Part shown: one piece after another, positions 23,866-32,982 of the stretch
How positions within the stretch are numbered: position 1 is the first letter of the stretch
Layout: each line of letters begins with the position of its first letter
Assembly: GCA_029263395.1 (NCBI GenBank)
Contig: JAJCXO010000209.1
Coordinates: forward strand, 1 to 49,986
Source of the DNA: Acidobacteriota bacterium
Lineage (GTDB): Bacteria > Acidobacteriota > Thermoanaerobaculia > Multivoradales > J023
Direction of reading: 5' to 3'
DNA length: 49,986 bases
Translations under genes and position numbers: made by a program
The notes under the pieces: model-generated
What the model saw: only the letters and a program-made list of their open reading frames with translations
Told to the model about the DNA's origin: nothing
Databases searched by the model: none

Positions 23866-26487
23866 CTACGGCTGAACGAGCGCACTAGCACGGAACAAGG
23901 GATCCGCCGCTTGCAGCAGCTTGCCCCGTAACTGTGGTGGCAAGTCGGAGTTCTGGTCGAGAAACTGTTGAACAATCTCGGCGGCTTGAGGAGAGTTATG
24001 GCCGCCAAGGGTCGCTTGGAGCCAGCGCAGGGGGAAGAAGATGTCGCCGGTGCGTTGGATCTCTTCGAGGAGGTTGAGGCTGGGTTGAATGTGAGGACGG
24101 GCGGACTCGGCACGCAGCGGATGATGTAGGAACTCGAGGCCTTCCAACACCCAAGGTTCGTGCTCGCGATGCCCGGCGTCTTTCAGACTCTCGAAGAATT
24201 GATCACGGATCTTGGGATCGGCAGAGAGGGCGGGGCGAACAAATTCGAATCGTGACCGACGATCAGGGTTGGTGATGCGTTCGACCTGTTGGTCCAGCAG
24301 CGTTTCGGCGTCGGCGACACCGCGAGTTGCCAGTTCTTGGGCGAGGGCTGTCAGATCGTTCTCGGACAACGGCAGATCAGGAATCAGGTTGTCGCCTTCC
24401 CACAGTTGACGAAGCCGCGCCAGCGCGTCGGGGGTCAGCGCGGTTTGACGGTAGCAGCTGAGATAAGCGGACTTGAGACGAGCCTGCGGTGCCGCTTCGA
24501 GTCTTTGCCACAGATGATCCTCCAGTCGTGGCGCCAGCGCGAGGCGTTGCTCGGGGGAGAGATAACGCCAGAAGGCGGACTCCAGATCGTCGAGTAGGCG
24601 TTGAATGTTGAGTTCGTCACCCTCGTCTTCCGTGGCTCGGATCGCCAAGTCGACCAACTCTTGCGGAGAGACTTGGCCTTCGAGCATGGCATCCCACAGC
24701 GAGAGCCAGGCGATGGCACGGTGGCGGTTGTTGTCGAGCTTAGGCAGGTGTACGAGTAGGTAGCCGCGACTAGCCTCGTCGAGCTCGAATCGGCCATACC
24801 CGGCGCCGCCACCATTGGCGAGTACGAAGTCGGGTACCGGCAGCCCAGCGGCTTCGGCCACGGCGTGACGGTCGGAACGAAAGTTGGTTTCGATCGAGTG
24901 ACCGGGAGCCGAGGCATAACCCAGGTACAGGTGTAGCCGTTGCCTCCACAGTCGCCCATGGTCCAAGGGGTCGGTCTGTCGCAGGGTCAGGGACGTCACG
25001 GTTTTGGCTGCTCCAGGGCCGTCGGCCATTTCGAGATCAACGCTGACCGTGGGTCGACCGGCGGCGTGGACCCAGACGTCACTCCAAGCCTCGAGATCCT
25101 CATTGGTGTTGGCAGCCATCGCCGCCACCAGATCAGGCCAGGTGGCGTTACCGTAGCGGTGGGCGTCGAGATAGGCACGGATGCCGTTGCGAAACGGCGC
25201 TTCACCCATCATCAGCTCCAGGTGACGCATCACAACCGGCGCCTTCTGATAAATGATGGCGCCATAGAGTGAACCAGCCTCGTTCAAATTGTCGAGTTGT
25301 TGGCGGATCGGATTGGATCCCGCCGTACGGTCGACCTCATAGGCGCTCGGATAGTGGGCGAGCAGGAACCTGAGATCGTGGTCGACCTCGGGGAATGACG
25401 GATGAACAATTTTCGCCGCCATCAAGTTGGCCATGACTTCCTTCAGCCACACGTCGTTGAACCACTCCATGGTCACCAGATTGCCGAACCACATGTGGGC
25501 AGTTTCGTGGGCGATCAAGCTGGCGCGTCCGAGTTGTTGGCTCTGGGTGGCGGTTTCGTCCAAGAAAAGCGAGCGGGCACGATAGAAGATCGAGCCGGGG
25601 TGCTCCATGCCGCCATATTGGAAGGCGGGTATCGCCACAAAGTCGAATTTCCCAAAGGGGTGTTCGATGCCGGTGTAGGTCTCCAGCCACCGCAAGGCCG
25701 AGGCATGGAGATCAAAAATTGTGTCAAGGTTGCGGGTTACCTTCTCGGGGTCGGTTTCGCGATGCAGAAAACGCATCGTCCGTCCGTCACGTTCGGCAGT
25801 TTCGATCTCGAACCGCCCGGCCGCAAACGCCAGTACGTAGGTGGCGATTGGCTCGGTGCTGGCGAAGCGGTAGACATGCCTGTCCTCGCTATCGTCGAGT
25901 GAGTCGAGCCCACCGTTGGCGATGGCGGTCCAGTCGGCAGGTATCTCGAGCTGCACGTCGAACCGTGCCTTGAGGTCGGGTTGGTCGAAGATCGGCAAAG
26001 CGACGCGAGCGCGATCGGGCACAAAAAGCGTGTAGAGAAAGTCGTCGTTGCGATTCAGCGAGCTGTCACCGGCGATGAAGTGAATCGCAATCTCGTTGCG
26101 ACCGACTTTCAGTTCAGCTTGTGGGATGACGATGTGTTCGTCGGCCGCTTCGAAGCTTGCTGGCTGCCCATCAATTTCAACGGCCAGCACATGGTCTGCG
26201 GGTTGTGCAAAATCGAAGATCAGTGGCGAGTCGAGGGCCGACAGCTCGAACGTCGCGACAATTCGCCCGCGAATCGCCTCATCCCGCGCCGCCGGAATTG
26301 ACAGCTCGAGGTTGTACTGCAGATCGCTGATCGTCCGCGCACGGTGCTCAGCGAGGGACAGCGGGACGCCGGGTGTAAACATCGGGTCGGCGTCCGGGGT
26401 GTGATGGGTCTCTGGTGTGGCGCAAGATGTCATGAGAGCTCCAGTCACGCCGAGAATCAGTCCAAGGTACAGACGGTTGCGGCCCAA
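23866..26487 (-). CDS. M1-family aminopeptidase, lipoprotein
   Basis: An 873-residue protein. It starts at a TTG (26487) with AGGAGG a few bases upstream. The N-terminus is a lipoprotein signal (LILGVTGALMTSC, Cys about 22). The zinc motif HETAH (327-331) is followed 18 residues later by Glu350 (VWLKE), completing the HExxH-x18-E set. The substrate-binding exopeptidase motif reads GGMEH rather than GxMEN. Residues about 40-250 form the N-terminal beta-saddle, and the C-terminal 400 residues are the helical ERAP1_C-like part. It should cleave N-terminal amino acids from peptides in the periplasm or at the outer membrane. The upstream gene on the same strand is a parvulin lipoprotein, 182 nt away, so it may be co-transcribed with the following cluster. 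Confidence 0.92.
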   Translation of the reverse strand: MGRNRLYLGLILGVTGALMTSCATPETHHTPDADPMFTPGVPLSLAEHRARTISDLQYNLELSIPAARDEAIRGRIVATFELSALDSPLIFDFAQPADHVLAVEIDGQPASFEAADEHIVIPQAELKVGRNEIAIHFIAGDSSLNRNDDFLYTLFVPDRARVALPIFDQPDLKARFDVQLEIPADWTAIANGGLDSLDDSEDRHVYRFASTEPIATYVLAFAAGRFEIETAERDGRTMRFLHRETDPEKVTRNLDTIFDLHASALRWLETYTGIEHPFGKFDFVAIPAFQYGGMEHPGSIFYRARSLFLDETATQSQQLGRASLIAHETAHMWFGNLVTMEWFNDVWLKEVMANLMAAKIVHPSFPEVDHDLRFLLAHYPSAYEVDRTAGSNPIRQQLDNLNEAGSLYGAIIYQKAPVVMRHLELMMGEAPFRNGIRAYLDAHRYGNATWPDLVAAMAANTNEDLEAWSDVWVHAAGRPTVSVDLEMADGPGAAKTVTSLTLRQTDPLDHGRLWRQRLHLYLGYASAPGHSIETNFRSDRHAVAEAAGLPVPDFVLANGGGAGYGRFELDEASRGYLLVHLPKLDNNRHRAIAWLSLWDAMLEGQVSPQELVDLAIRATEDEGDELNIQRLLDDLESAFWRYLSPEQRLALAPRLEDHLWQRLEAAPQARLKSAYLSCYRQTALTPDALARLRQLWEGDNLIPDLPLSENDLTALAQELATRGVADAETLLDQQVERITNPDRRSRFEFVRPALSADPKIRDQFFESLKDAGHREHEPWVLEGLEFLHHPLRAESARPHIQPSLNLLEEIQRTGDIFFPLRWLQATLGGHNSPQAAEIVQQFLDQNSDLPPQLRGKLLQAADPLFRASALVQP

Positions 26488-26669
26488 GCGTCACCTCCTG
26501 AGGGTGGTTCCATGTGCAATGCCCGCCCAGCGTTTCACACGCAGGCGATGAGAGTGCCACTTTACCCATTTGACGGTTCTTGTGCTCGGCGAAACGTGTT
26601 GGCAATGCTGCTCGGGAGCCAATCGAGCCTCGAGGAGGTCTCGAGAGATGCCAGCCGGCAAGGAACGGC

Positions 26670-28394
26670 TTACTTCTCGCCCGGAGCAGCCAGTGACTCT
26701 TTCAGTACTTGCTCGTTCAGCTCGAAACTTTGCGCTTTGAGACCGTCTTGGAGCAGCTGCTGAAAGAGACGCTGGCGGTGGCGTGCGAAATACTCATCTC
26801 GGACTCGATCTTCGACCTCTTCGAATCCGAGGATCCGGGGCTCCTGTCTAGACTTTACCCAGATCATGAGCAATTGGCGGTCGAGCTGAAACGGTACCGA
26901 GAATCCGGTGCCTTTGAGGCCGAGCAAGTAGATCCTGACCTTGGGCGAGAGTGCGCTGATGGCTTGAGGACCAAGCCACTGCGCTGGGGTCAGCGTGCCA
27001 GCCGACTGCGTTGCGACTTGGTCGAAGGAGACTTCTCCCTGCTGCAAGAGCTCGCGGAGACTCTCGAGCTCTTGGATCTTGGTCATTGGATGATTGCCCA
27101 AAGGTACTTCCAAGGTCACGATTTCCAGTCGCAACGGCGATTGGAAGAGGTGATCGTTCTGCCGGTGAAAGTCTCTCAGCTCTTGCGGCATCTGATCGAT
27201 CTTGGCCATCATTCGGGCCTGGGAGCGCGAAGCGATGAGCTCCCGGCGAAGCTGCTTGCCGATGCTCGCTCGAAGCCTCTCTTGCAAAGGCGCTTCTGAC
27301 GGGAATCCTTCTTCGCTGGCACGTAGGAACGCGAGCTGGCGATGCTTGTGCCGACGGTAAATCTCGTAGGCTCTTTCCTTGGGGTCGACCAACGACAGCT
27401 CGAACTCGTCGCGCTCGGCGACATCTTCGAGCCAGTCAGCGACCTTGTAGGAATGCTCGCCGAGGCGCAAGATGACCTGATCGGCATCGTGTTCGTTCAG
27501 CACTGACGCTAGCTCGGCGTCATCAAGTACCAGAGAGTCCGCGGGTAGGGGGACCCTCGAGGCCAGATCTTCGAGTTCCTGGGCCTGGGCGAGTTGAAGC
27601 AGGCGGTTCATGATCGCGGGGCGGGCATCTTGCAAACTATAAGATTTTGCATAGAGCGTATCGGTGACTAGGAATAGAGTGGCACCGCCTGGAACCAAGA
27701 TGGGATCGCTCATCTCTCCAGAGCGGAGTGCGAAGACGGCCTCTTCCAGTGCTTTGGGCAGACGGCCTCTCTGAATCCAACCCAGGCGTCCCTCGAGCAA
27801 GCGGGTCTCAGAGTCGGAATGACGAGCAGCCAAGGCACGAAAGGTCTCGCCCTGAGAGATGCGCAGCTTCAGGTCAAGGAGGAATTCCGCAGGCGCTGAC
27901 TCTGGCTCGCCGGGGCGCTGGCGTCGAAAGATATGCGATACGAATCTTTGGCCTGCTTGTTCGAACATCTCCGAATGGTCGCTATAGAAAGCTTCGACTT
28001 CAGCTTCAGATGGAAGCTCCCGAGCTTGGCGATCGTTCAGGTAGAGGTCGACGGTCGATTGCTCGAGCGCTTGCCGGGCGATGTCTGCCAGTTCTGGGAG
28101 CGACTCGAGATCGTTCTCAGGTATGAGCCAACGCTCGAAGGCCAGATGTCGTGCTGTCGTGCTCAGCGTGGTTAGCCACTCATCTCGGCTACGAATCGGT
28201 GCAACTCCTGTCGGAGAGGCTCGAAATGCCTGCTCGGCGCGTAGCCTCTCCTCGACTTCGCTCAGCAGTATGTAGCCGTCTCGGTACTTGGCCGCCACGG
28301 GCTCTGTTGATTCCGGTCTTGGTTTTTCGGGCGGATCGCTTTGGCATCCCCAGACCAGGAAAGTCACTAGAGCCAGGACACAGAACCTGTTCAC
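26670..28394 (-). CDS. Parvulin-type peptidyl-prolyl isomerase lipoprotein, coupled to sulfatase-like gene (locus A)
   Basis: I start this 574-residue protein at the GTG at 28394, which overlaps the sulfatase-like stop by 4 nt (GTGA). The longer frame would overlap by 70 nt and has no signal. The N-terminus is a lipoprotein signal (VLALVTFLVWGC). A parvulin (PpiC/SurA-like) domain lies near residues 145-250 (FRALAARHSDSETRLLEGRLGW, LPKALEEAVFALRSGEMSDPI), and a second weaker rotamase-like unit is near 400-550 (SPLRLEIVTLEVPL; LIMIWVKSRQEPRI-like region). The helical linker resembles SurA. It should be a periplasmic chaperone/isomerase held in a membrane. Its paralogue at 45082-46854 has the same length, layout and overlap with a sulfatase-like gene. 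The M1 aminopeptidase gene is 182 nt downstream. Confidence 0.85.
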   Translation of the reverse strand: MNRFCVLALVTFLVWGCQSDPPEKPRPESTEPVAAKYRDGYILLSEVEERLRAEQAFRASPTGVAPIRSRDEWLTTLSTTARHLAFERWLIPENDLESLPELADIARQALEQSTVDLYLNDRQARELPSEAEVEAFYSDHSEMFEQAGQRFVSHIFRRQRPGEPESAPAEFLLDLKLRISQGETFRALAARHSDSETRLLEGRLGWIQRGRLPKALEEAVFALRSGEMSDPILVPGGATLFLVTDTLYAKSYSLQDARPAIMNRLLQLAQAQELEDLASRVPLPADSLVLDDAELASVLNEHDADQVILRLGEHSYKVADWLEDVAERDEFELSLVDPKERAYEIYRRHKHRQLAFLRASEEGFPSEAPLQERLRASIGKQLRRELIASRSQARMMAKIDQMPQELRDFHRQNDHLFQSPLRLEIVTLEVPLGNHPMTKIQELESLRELLQQGEVSFDQVATQSAGTLTPAQWLGPQAISALSPKVRIYLLGLKGTGFSVPFQLDRQLLMIWVKSRQEPRILGFEEVEDRVRDEYFARHRQRLFQQLLQDGLKAQSFELNEQVLKESLAAPGEK

Positions 28395-30520
28395 GAGCTG
28401 CCGATCAGCGCCTTGGCGTGATTTCTGTGCCGCTGATCCGGGCAATGCTTCATGATCCACTCGAATTTCTCCTGGGCGGTATTCGACTCTCCGAGTTCCA
28501 CTCGCAAAGCCAGCAATGCGACGTGGGCTTGCCAGTATTCACTCTCGATTTCGATCGAGCGATCAAGCAGCAGCTCGGCTTCATCGTGATCCTGGCGCTG
28601 CAGGGCGAGAACCGCCAGATTGAACAACGCTTTGGCGTGGAATGGGTGATAGCTGAGCAGAGTGCGCAACAGCTCTTCGGCCCGTTGCCCGTTGCCCGCT
28701 TCACCATGATGGATAGCTAGGCTGAGCAGAGCCAGGTCGAACCCTGGCTCCAGCTCCAAAGCTTGCTCGAGCTCTTCAACTCGTAGGGCATCGTTGCCCG
28801 TGGCGTAGTGCATCTCGGCAAGCAGATAGTGGCCATAAGCTGTGGCGTGAGACCTCACCAGTTTCTTGGTGAGCGTCATGGCCCGTTCTCTTTCTCCGGC
28901 GATGAACAGGCGCTTGGCGACCACCAAGAAGACACTGTCATTTTGAGAGATTAGCGTGTCGGCCTGCTCTGCTACCTGCGCCGCCTGGTCGAGCTGTCCG
29001 AGGCCGAAATAGGACAAGGCCAGCAGCCCCCGATAGTAGCCATTGGCAGTGTCGCGGCCAACCAACTCGGTTGCCATTTCCCGAGCCAAGAGGAATTGCT
29101 TGCGGTCGAGGGCTTGTTTCGTTCGGCTCGACAGGCTGATGTCTTGGATACGGTCTTGAGGCGGGATGCCATCTTCACGAAGCCCTTCGTTGACGCCAGT
29201 CTCGGAGCCAGTGACCGAGAGATAGCCGAGAGCTGCCAGGCGTTGCCGGGTAGTGGAATCGATCTCGTTCACGGATTCCGAAGACTCAGCACTGGCATAA
29301 CGTCGAATAAACGCTTCGAGCAGCAGCTTCATCTCGGCGGCGGTCTCGGGGTCTTCAACGGTCAGGTCCGCGAGTTCATTCGGGTCCGCCGCCAAGTCAT
29401 AAAGCTCCGGTCGCGGCCCGTGGATGTATTTATGATCGCGGTAGAAGAGAGCCCTGATTTCGCCCCAGCCGTGGGAGAGACGAGGCGACAGGGTCTCGGC
29501 ATAAAGCGGCCTCGCGCGACTCGAGGGCTCGCCGGACTTGATCAGGGGCACCAACGATTCGCCTTGGAGGCCTTCTGGCCAAGGGATGGAGAGCAAGTCG
29601 AGAATCGTCGGCATGATGTCGACGCTCGAAACCTTCTCTTGAATCCTCTTGCCGCCTTGTTGCCCAGGGATCCTGACGATCAAGGGGACATGTAGTGTCG
29701 CGTTGTAGGCGAGTAGCGAGTGAGAGTCTTCGCGGTGTTCGCCATGGCCTTCACCGTGGTCGGCGGTCATGACGATCAAGGTGCGATCGAGGACTCCCTG
29801 GCGTCGCAGCTCATCAAGCACCCGTCCCAGGCTGTGGTCTGCCTGGGAGATCTCGCCCAGATAGAGGTTGTGGGCAAAGGTCTGATTGTAAGGAGCGACG
29901 GGAATCAATGGCTGATGAGGATCCCAATAGTGGATCCAGGCAAAGAAGCGGCCGCCGGCATTGCTTCTCAGGAAGGGCACGATCGCGTCGTTGACGTGGG
30001 GAGCGGGTCGTTCGTCGAAATAGAGGCCATCGGGCTCGGCTGTGAGCTGGCCTTGAAAGTCCTGGCGGCCCGCGGAAATGCGATCGTCATAGAAGTCGAA
30101 ACCCTGATCAAGTCCGAACTCGCGGGTTAGCGGAAAGGCTCCGATCGCCGCACCGGTGACGAAGCCACGCTCGCTGAGCACTTCCGCCAACGTGATCCTG
30201 GCGGATGGCAGCTTGAAGGTGCCGTTGTCACGAACGCCATGGGCCAGGGGATAGGTGCCAGTGAACATCGAAGAGTGGGACGGCAGCGTGATGGGGGCGG
30301 TGGCGAAGGCCTGCTCGAAGAGGAAACCTTCGGCGGCCAGAGCGTCGAGCGTAGGCGTTTGGGAGTCTTCGTTGCCATAACAACCGAGGGCGTCGGCGCG
30401 AGTGGTATCGAAGGTGATGAAGAGCACGTTCCAGTCGTTCGCCGGCTTCGCACATCCCAGGTTGAGCAGTGCAAGCAGGGACAGGCTGGCTAGTGCCGTC
30501 AGCGAAGCCAGACGAATCAT
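28391..30520 (-). CDS. Sulfatase-fold hydrolase/transferase fused to TPRs, lipoprotein (locus A)
   Basis: A 709-residue lipoprotein (LSLLALLNLGC, Cys23). Residues about 30-400 have the alkaline-phosphatase/sulfatase fold: metal ligands in FITFDTTRAD, DPHQP and TADHGEGHGEH, and a long match to sulfatase-like proteins. The position of the nucleophile reads ITLPSHSS with Thr78 where sulfatases have the Cys or Ser that becomes formylglycine. Thr is the nucleophile in lipoteichoic-acid synthase and some phosphodiesterases of the same superfamily, so phosphotransfer or phosphodiester cleavage is plausible and sulfatase activity is not. Residues about 470-709 contain TPRs (YYRGLLALSYFGLGQLDQAAQVAEQAD; AKALFNLAVLALQRQDHDEAELLLDRSIEI). 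Substrate unknown. Its paralogue is at 46851-48986; both precede and overlap a parvulin gene. Confidence 0.88.
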   Translation of the reverse strand: MIRLASLTALASLSLLALLNLGCAKPANDWNVLFITFDTTRADALGCYGNEDSQTPTLDALAAEGFLFEQAFATAPITLPSHSSMFTGTYPLAHGVRDNGTFKLPSARITLAEVLSERGFVTGAAIGAFPLTREFGLDQGFDFYDDRISAGRQDFQGQLTAEPDGLYFDERPAPHVNDAIVPFLRSNAGGRFFAWIHYWDPHQPLIPVAPYNQTFAHNLYLGEISQADHSLGRVLDELRRQGVLDRTLIVMTADHGEGHGEHREDSHSLLAYNATLHVPLIVRIPGQQGGKRIQEKVSSVDIMPTILDLLSIPWPEGLQGESLVPLIKSGEPSSRARPLYAETLSPRLSHGWGEIRALFYRDHKYIHGPRPELYDLAADPNELADLTVEDPETAAEMKLLLEAFIRRYASAESSESVNEIDSTTRQRLAALGYLSVTGSETGVNEGLREDGIPPQDRIQDISLSSRTKQALDRKQFLLAREMATELVGRDTANGYYRGLLALSYFGLGQLDQAAQVAEQADTLISQNDSVFLVVAKRLFIAGERERAMTLTKKLVRSHATAYGHYLLAEMHYATGNDALRVEELEQALELEPGFDLALLSLAIHHGEAGNGQRAEELLRTLLSYHPFHAKALFNLAVLALQRQDHDEAELLLDRSIEIESEYWQAHVALLALRVELGESNTAQEKFEWIMKHCPDQRHRNHAKALIGSS

Positions 30521-30586
30521 TGGCGCGAGTCCCTTTCTTCTGCGGCCGACGGAGCATTCGAGCTTGCGGCTTCAGGCTCCAAATCG

Positions 30587-32194
30587 TCAGGAATGGACGG
30601 GCTCGAAGCCTGCCGCGAAACGGAACTCCAGGTCCTTGAGGATCGACGCATACAGTTGTTTACCCGCGGCTTTCTTCGCTCGCGTTCGGAGCAAGGCCTC
30701 GATTTGTGGTTTGGACTGCTCGAAGTCGAGCACGGTCTCGGGCTCGATCGACAACACCTTCACTAGGTGCAAAGCCTGGCCCTCCTGCATCCACGATGTT
30801 GCTTGGCCTACCTCGAGGGGGCGTAAGGCATGGTCGACGTTGAGTCCGAGGAGCCAGACCTGGCGATCAGTCAGCTTGCCCAGATCACGACGAGTTACGG
30901 CAGTCCCCAAATCACGCTCGACCTGCTCGAAGTCGATCTTGCCAGCCGCGGCGAGCTCACCGAGCTCATGAGCGGCCTGGTAGAAGGCCGCGGGAAGGGC
31001 AGGATCGATGACCAGCTTCAGGGAGTCGAGATGACGCTTCCGAGGCCGAACGAAGAGCCTCTGCCTGGAGTCGAAGAAAGCCCGCACTTGTCGCGAATTC
31101 GGCTGTTGAGTCAGTGGGATGGCCAGAACATTTGCGGCCAGCTGTGCCTCTAGCTTCTCGACGGCCTGCCGCTCTTGGTCGACGGCCTGTGGCGTCTTGT
31201 TGAGGCCAAGGAGGCGGGACTCGATGGCTCGAGCTCGCAGCAGTCGGCGATCGGTGGCCGTTGAGGCGTCGCTGGCAGTCTCCGCCAACAGGCGAGCATC
31301 GAGCCTTTTGTTCAGTTTCTCCAGCTGCCTCTTACGCCAACGTTCACGCAGATTGGCCTCGGCTTGTTCGAAGGATCGGGTATCTGGCTCGATCACCTCA
31401 TCGACCAGGAGCAGGGTCAGTCCTTCGCGGGTCTCGAGGATCGGGCTCAGATCCCCAGGTCCAAGCGAAGCCAAGGCCTCAGCGATCGGTTTGTCGAGGC
31501 GGTCGAGGGTCACCATGCCGATGGCGCCACCGCGTCTGCCAGTGGCCGAGTCCGAGTACTGCCTGGCAAGGCTGGCGAAGTCTTCACCCTGCTGGATTCT
31601 CGTTCGCAGCAAACTCATACCCCGCTTCAAGCCTTCCCTTTGAGCCTGATCGGCATCTTTGGGAAGTCGACGGTAGAGATTTCTTACCCGCCAACGACGC
31701 TGTCTTGACGTTTCGCCTATCGAGGTGAAGAGCTGCCTTAACTCTTCTGGCTCAGGCTGGCGCAGAGTCGAGGCGAGGTGGCGAGGAAGAAGCGCTGCGG
31801 CTAGGCGATCGAGAATCAACGTTCGTTCATTCTTGAAGGCGGGAACCTCGCTAAGACCGCTTTCGTGAAACCGACGGCTCAGCTCGCGGCGAACCACTAA
31901 ATCTTGGGCTGCGTGTCGGAGCTTTTCTAGCTCGACGCAGTTTCTTTTCTCGAGCGCGCACCAGGCGAGCAACTCTTGCTTCAGGACCGAGGTCTGTCGA
32001 GTGCGAGCGACGACGGTGTCAGGTATTGCCTGCCCTGTCACAGGTGAAGCGTGAGTTTCAGAAGCGAGTGGCGCGGAACCCAAGACCAGCCCGGTTAGAG
32101 ATAGATGGCAGAAAAGCAGAAGCGCCAGACTTCGGAGTCTGGCGCTCTGTTGAAGCTTGACGCTTCGGTTTTGGATGTCGTCTCGTCCAGGCAT
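30587..32194 (-). CDS. Secreted parvulin-type isomerase next to the PVELM-tail gene (locus A)
   Basis: A 535-residue protein. The N-terminus (about 19-45) is a signal peptide (SLALLLFCHLSLTGLVLG). The parvulin domain is near residues 165-270 (WRVRNLYRRLP; FASLARQYSDSATGRRGGAIGM; LDKPIAEALASLGPGDLSPI; LLLVDEVIEP), and a second similar unit follows near 380-500 (RKRHLDSLKLVIDP; GQALHLVKVLSIEPE). It matches the SurA/PpiC pattern. The ATG at 32194 follows a small hairpin, and another 11-bp hairpin lies in codons 17-25, so translation may be dampened. The gene follows the PVELM-tailed protein gene by 41 nt and precedes the sulfatase-like gene by 66 nt, so these are probably one transcript. Confidence 0.82.
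   Translation of the reverse strand: MPGRDDIQNRSVKLQQSARLRSLALLLFCHLSLTGLVLGSAPLASETHASPVTGQAIPDTVVARTRQTSVLKQELLAWCALEKRNCVELEKLRHAAQDLVVRRELSRRFHESGLSEVPAFKNERTLILDRLAAALLPRHLASTLRQPEPEELRQLFTSIGETSRQRRWRVRNLYRRLPKDADQAQREGLKRGMSLLRTRIQQGEDFASLARQYSDSATGRRGGAIGMVTLDRLDKPIAEALASLGPGDLSPILETREGLTLLLVDEVIEPDTRSFEQAEANLRERWRKRQLEKLNKRLDARLLAETASDASTATDRRLLRARAIESRLLGLNKTPQAVDQERQAVEKLEAQLAANVLAIPLTQQPNSRQVRAFFDSRQRLFVRPRKRHLDSLKLVIDPALPAAFYQAAHELGELAAAGKIDFEQVERDLGTAVTRRDLGKLTDRQVWLLGLNVDHALRPLEVGQATSWMQEGQALHLVKVLSIEPETVLDFEQSKPQIEALLRTRAKKAAGKQLYASILKDLEFRFAAGFEPVHS
32120..32145 (-). terminator. Perfect 11-bp hairpin inside the start of the parvulin gene
   Basis: On the minus strand AGCGCCAGACT pairs with AGTCTGGCGCT around a CCGA loop, followed by TCTGCTTTTC. 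The shape is that of a Rho-independent terminator with an interrupted U-run, but it lies in codons 17-25 of the parvulin gene at 30587-32194. It could attenuate transcription from the PVELM gene into the downstream genes. Coding constraint alone does not explain an exact 11-bp palindrome. Confidence 0.5.
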
Positions 32195-32195
32195 T

Positions 32196-32210
32196 TTCTC
32201 AGGATGAGAA
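32196..32210 (-). promoter_or_regulatory. Small hairpin covering the parvulin gene's ribosome-binding region
   Basis: On the minus strand TTCTCA and TGAGAA pair around a TCC loop, and the ATG at 32194 follows directly. The stem includes the only weak Shine-Dalgarno-like bases, so it could limit initiation. Six base pairs is short, and chance is possible. Confidence 0.35.
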
Positions 32211-32235
32211 CCCAGAGGTGATGAAGCCAGACTGA

Positions 32236-32982
32236 CTAGTCCACGTCGAATTGCATCAACTCGACGGGAAGATTGTCACCGCTGACGCGGAAGATGGCGT
32301 TCTGGCCCGGAATCGCTGCGCCAACAGAATTGACTGTGACGACCGACGTCGGATTGAAAGGACCGGTGAAGAGAAGGCGAGCCGCATTAAAACCCGAGCC
32401 AGGATCAGCGGCGCCTTCGGTCAGAGCCACACCGTCACATGAGCTGTTCAGGTTCGTGTTGCCGCCGCAGCCATCATAGAAAGTGTTGCGCACCCCGGCG
32501 ATGAAAGAGCCACTGTGGCTGAGCACCGGAGCAGCCAGCGGAACCTGCACTGTGGCATCGGTAATCACTCCGCTGCCACCGAAAACAATTCCGGGGACAC
32601 CGTTGACGACCTGGCGTTGAAGCACTGTGGCATTTCCGGCAACGGAGTCGACGTTCCAAACCGTCATGACGACCGAGCCAACCGTGCCGGCAGCGATGTA
32701 GTTGCCAGCAACTTTGAAGCTCACGGAATTGATGGAGTGAGTCCCCGCCGGGTTGAAGCGGTTTCCTATCAAGCCATCGTCCTGACCGTCCCGCTGGAAA
32801 GGAACGTTGTTGTCGAAGGTGATGGTACCGGTGCCGAAGCGCTCCCCCGATTTGTGAAGAGTCGCCGAAGACCTCTTCACGTGATCAGGTGCGGTTCGTT
32901 GAGCGCCTTGCTGAGCAAGACTGATCGACGCCAAACCAGCAGTGAGCAGACAGGCAGTGAGAGCTAGTGCCGCTCTTCTCAT
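32236..32982 (-). CDS. Small secreted protein with C-terminal PVELM tail (locus A)
   Basis: A 248-residue protein with a Sec signal peptide (ALALTACLLTAGLASISLA, cleaved near QQG). AAGGTGG precedes the ATG at 32982. The mature part is rich in Gly, Thr, Asn, Val and Ser and looks like a beta-sandwich; it includes a Cys pair region (YDGCGGNTNLNSSCDG). The last 12 residues are LPVELMQFDVD after FRVSGDN. The protein encoded at 40418-41218 aligns along its length and ends VPVELMRFSVD; the last 20-odd residues are the most conserved part. I do not recognise this tail among the sorting signals I know. The gene heads a probable transcript with a parvulin, a sulfatase-like and another parvulin gene. 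Confidence 0.8.
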   Translation of the reverse strand: MRRAALALTACLLTAGLASISLAQQGAQRTAPDHVKRSSATLHKSGERFGTGTITFDNNVPFQRDGQDDGLIGNRFNPAGTHSINSVSFKVAGNYIAAGTVGSVVMTVWNVDSVAGNATVLQRQVVNGVPGIVFGGSGVITDATVQVPLAAPVLSHSGSFIAGVRNTFYDGCGGNTNLNSSCDGVALTEGAADPGSGFNAARLLFTGPFNPTSVVTVNSVGAAIPGQNAIFRVSGDNLPVELMQFDVD

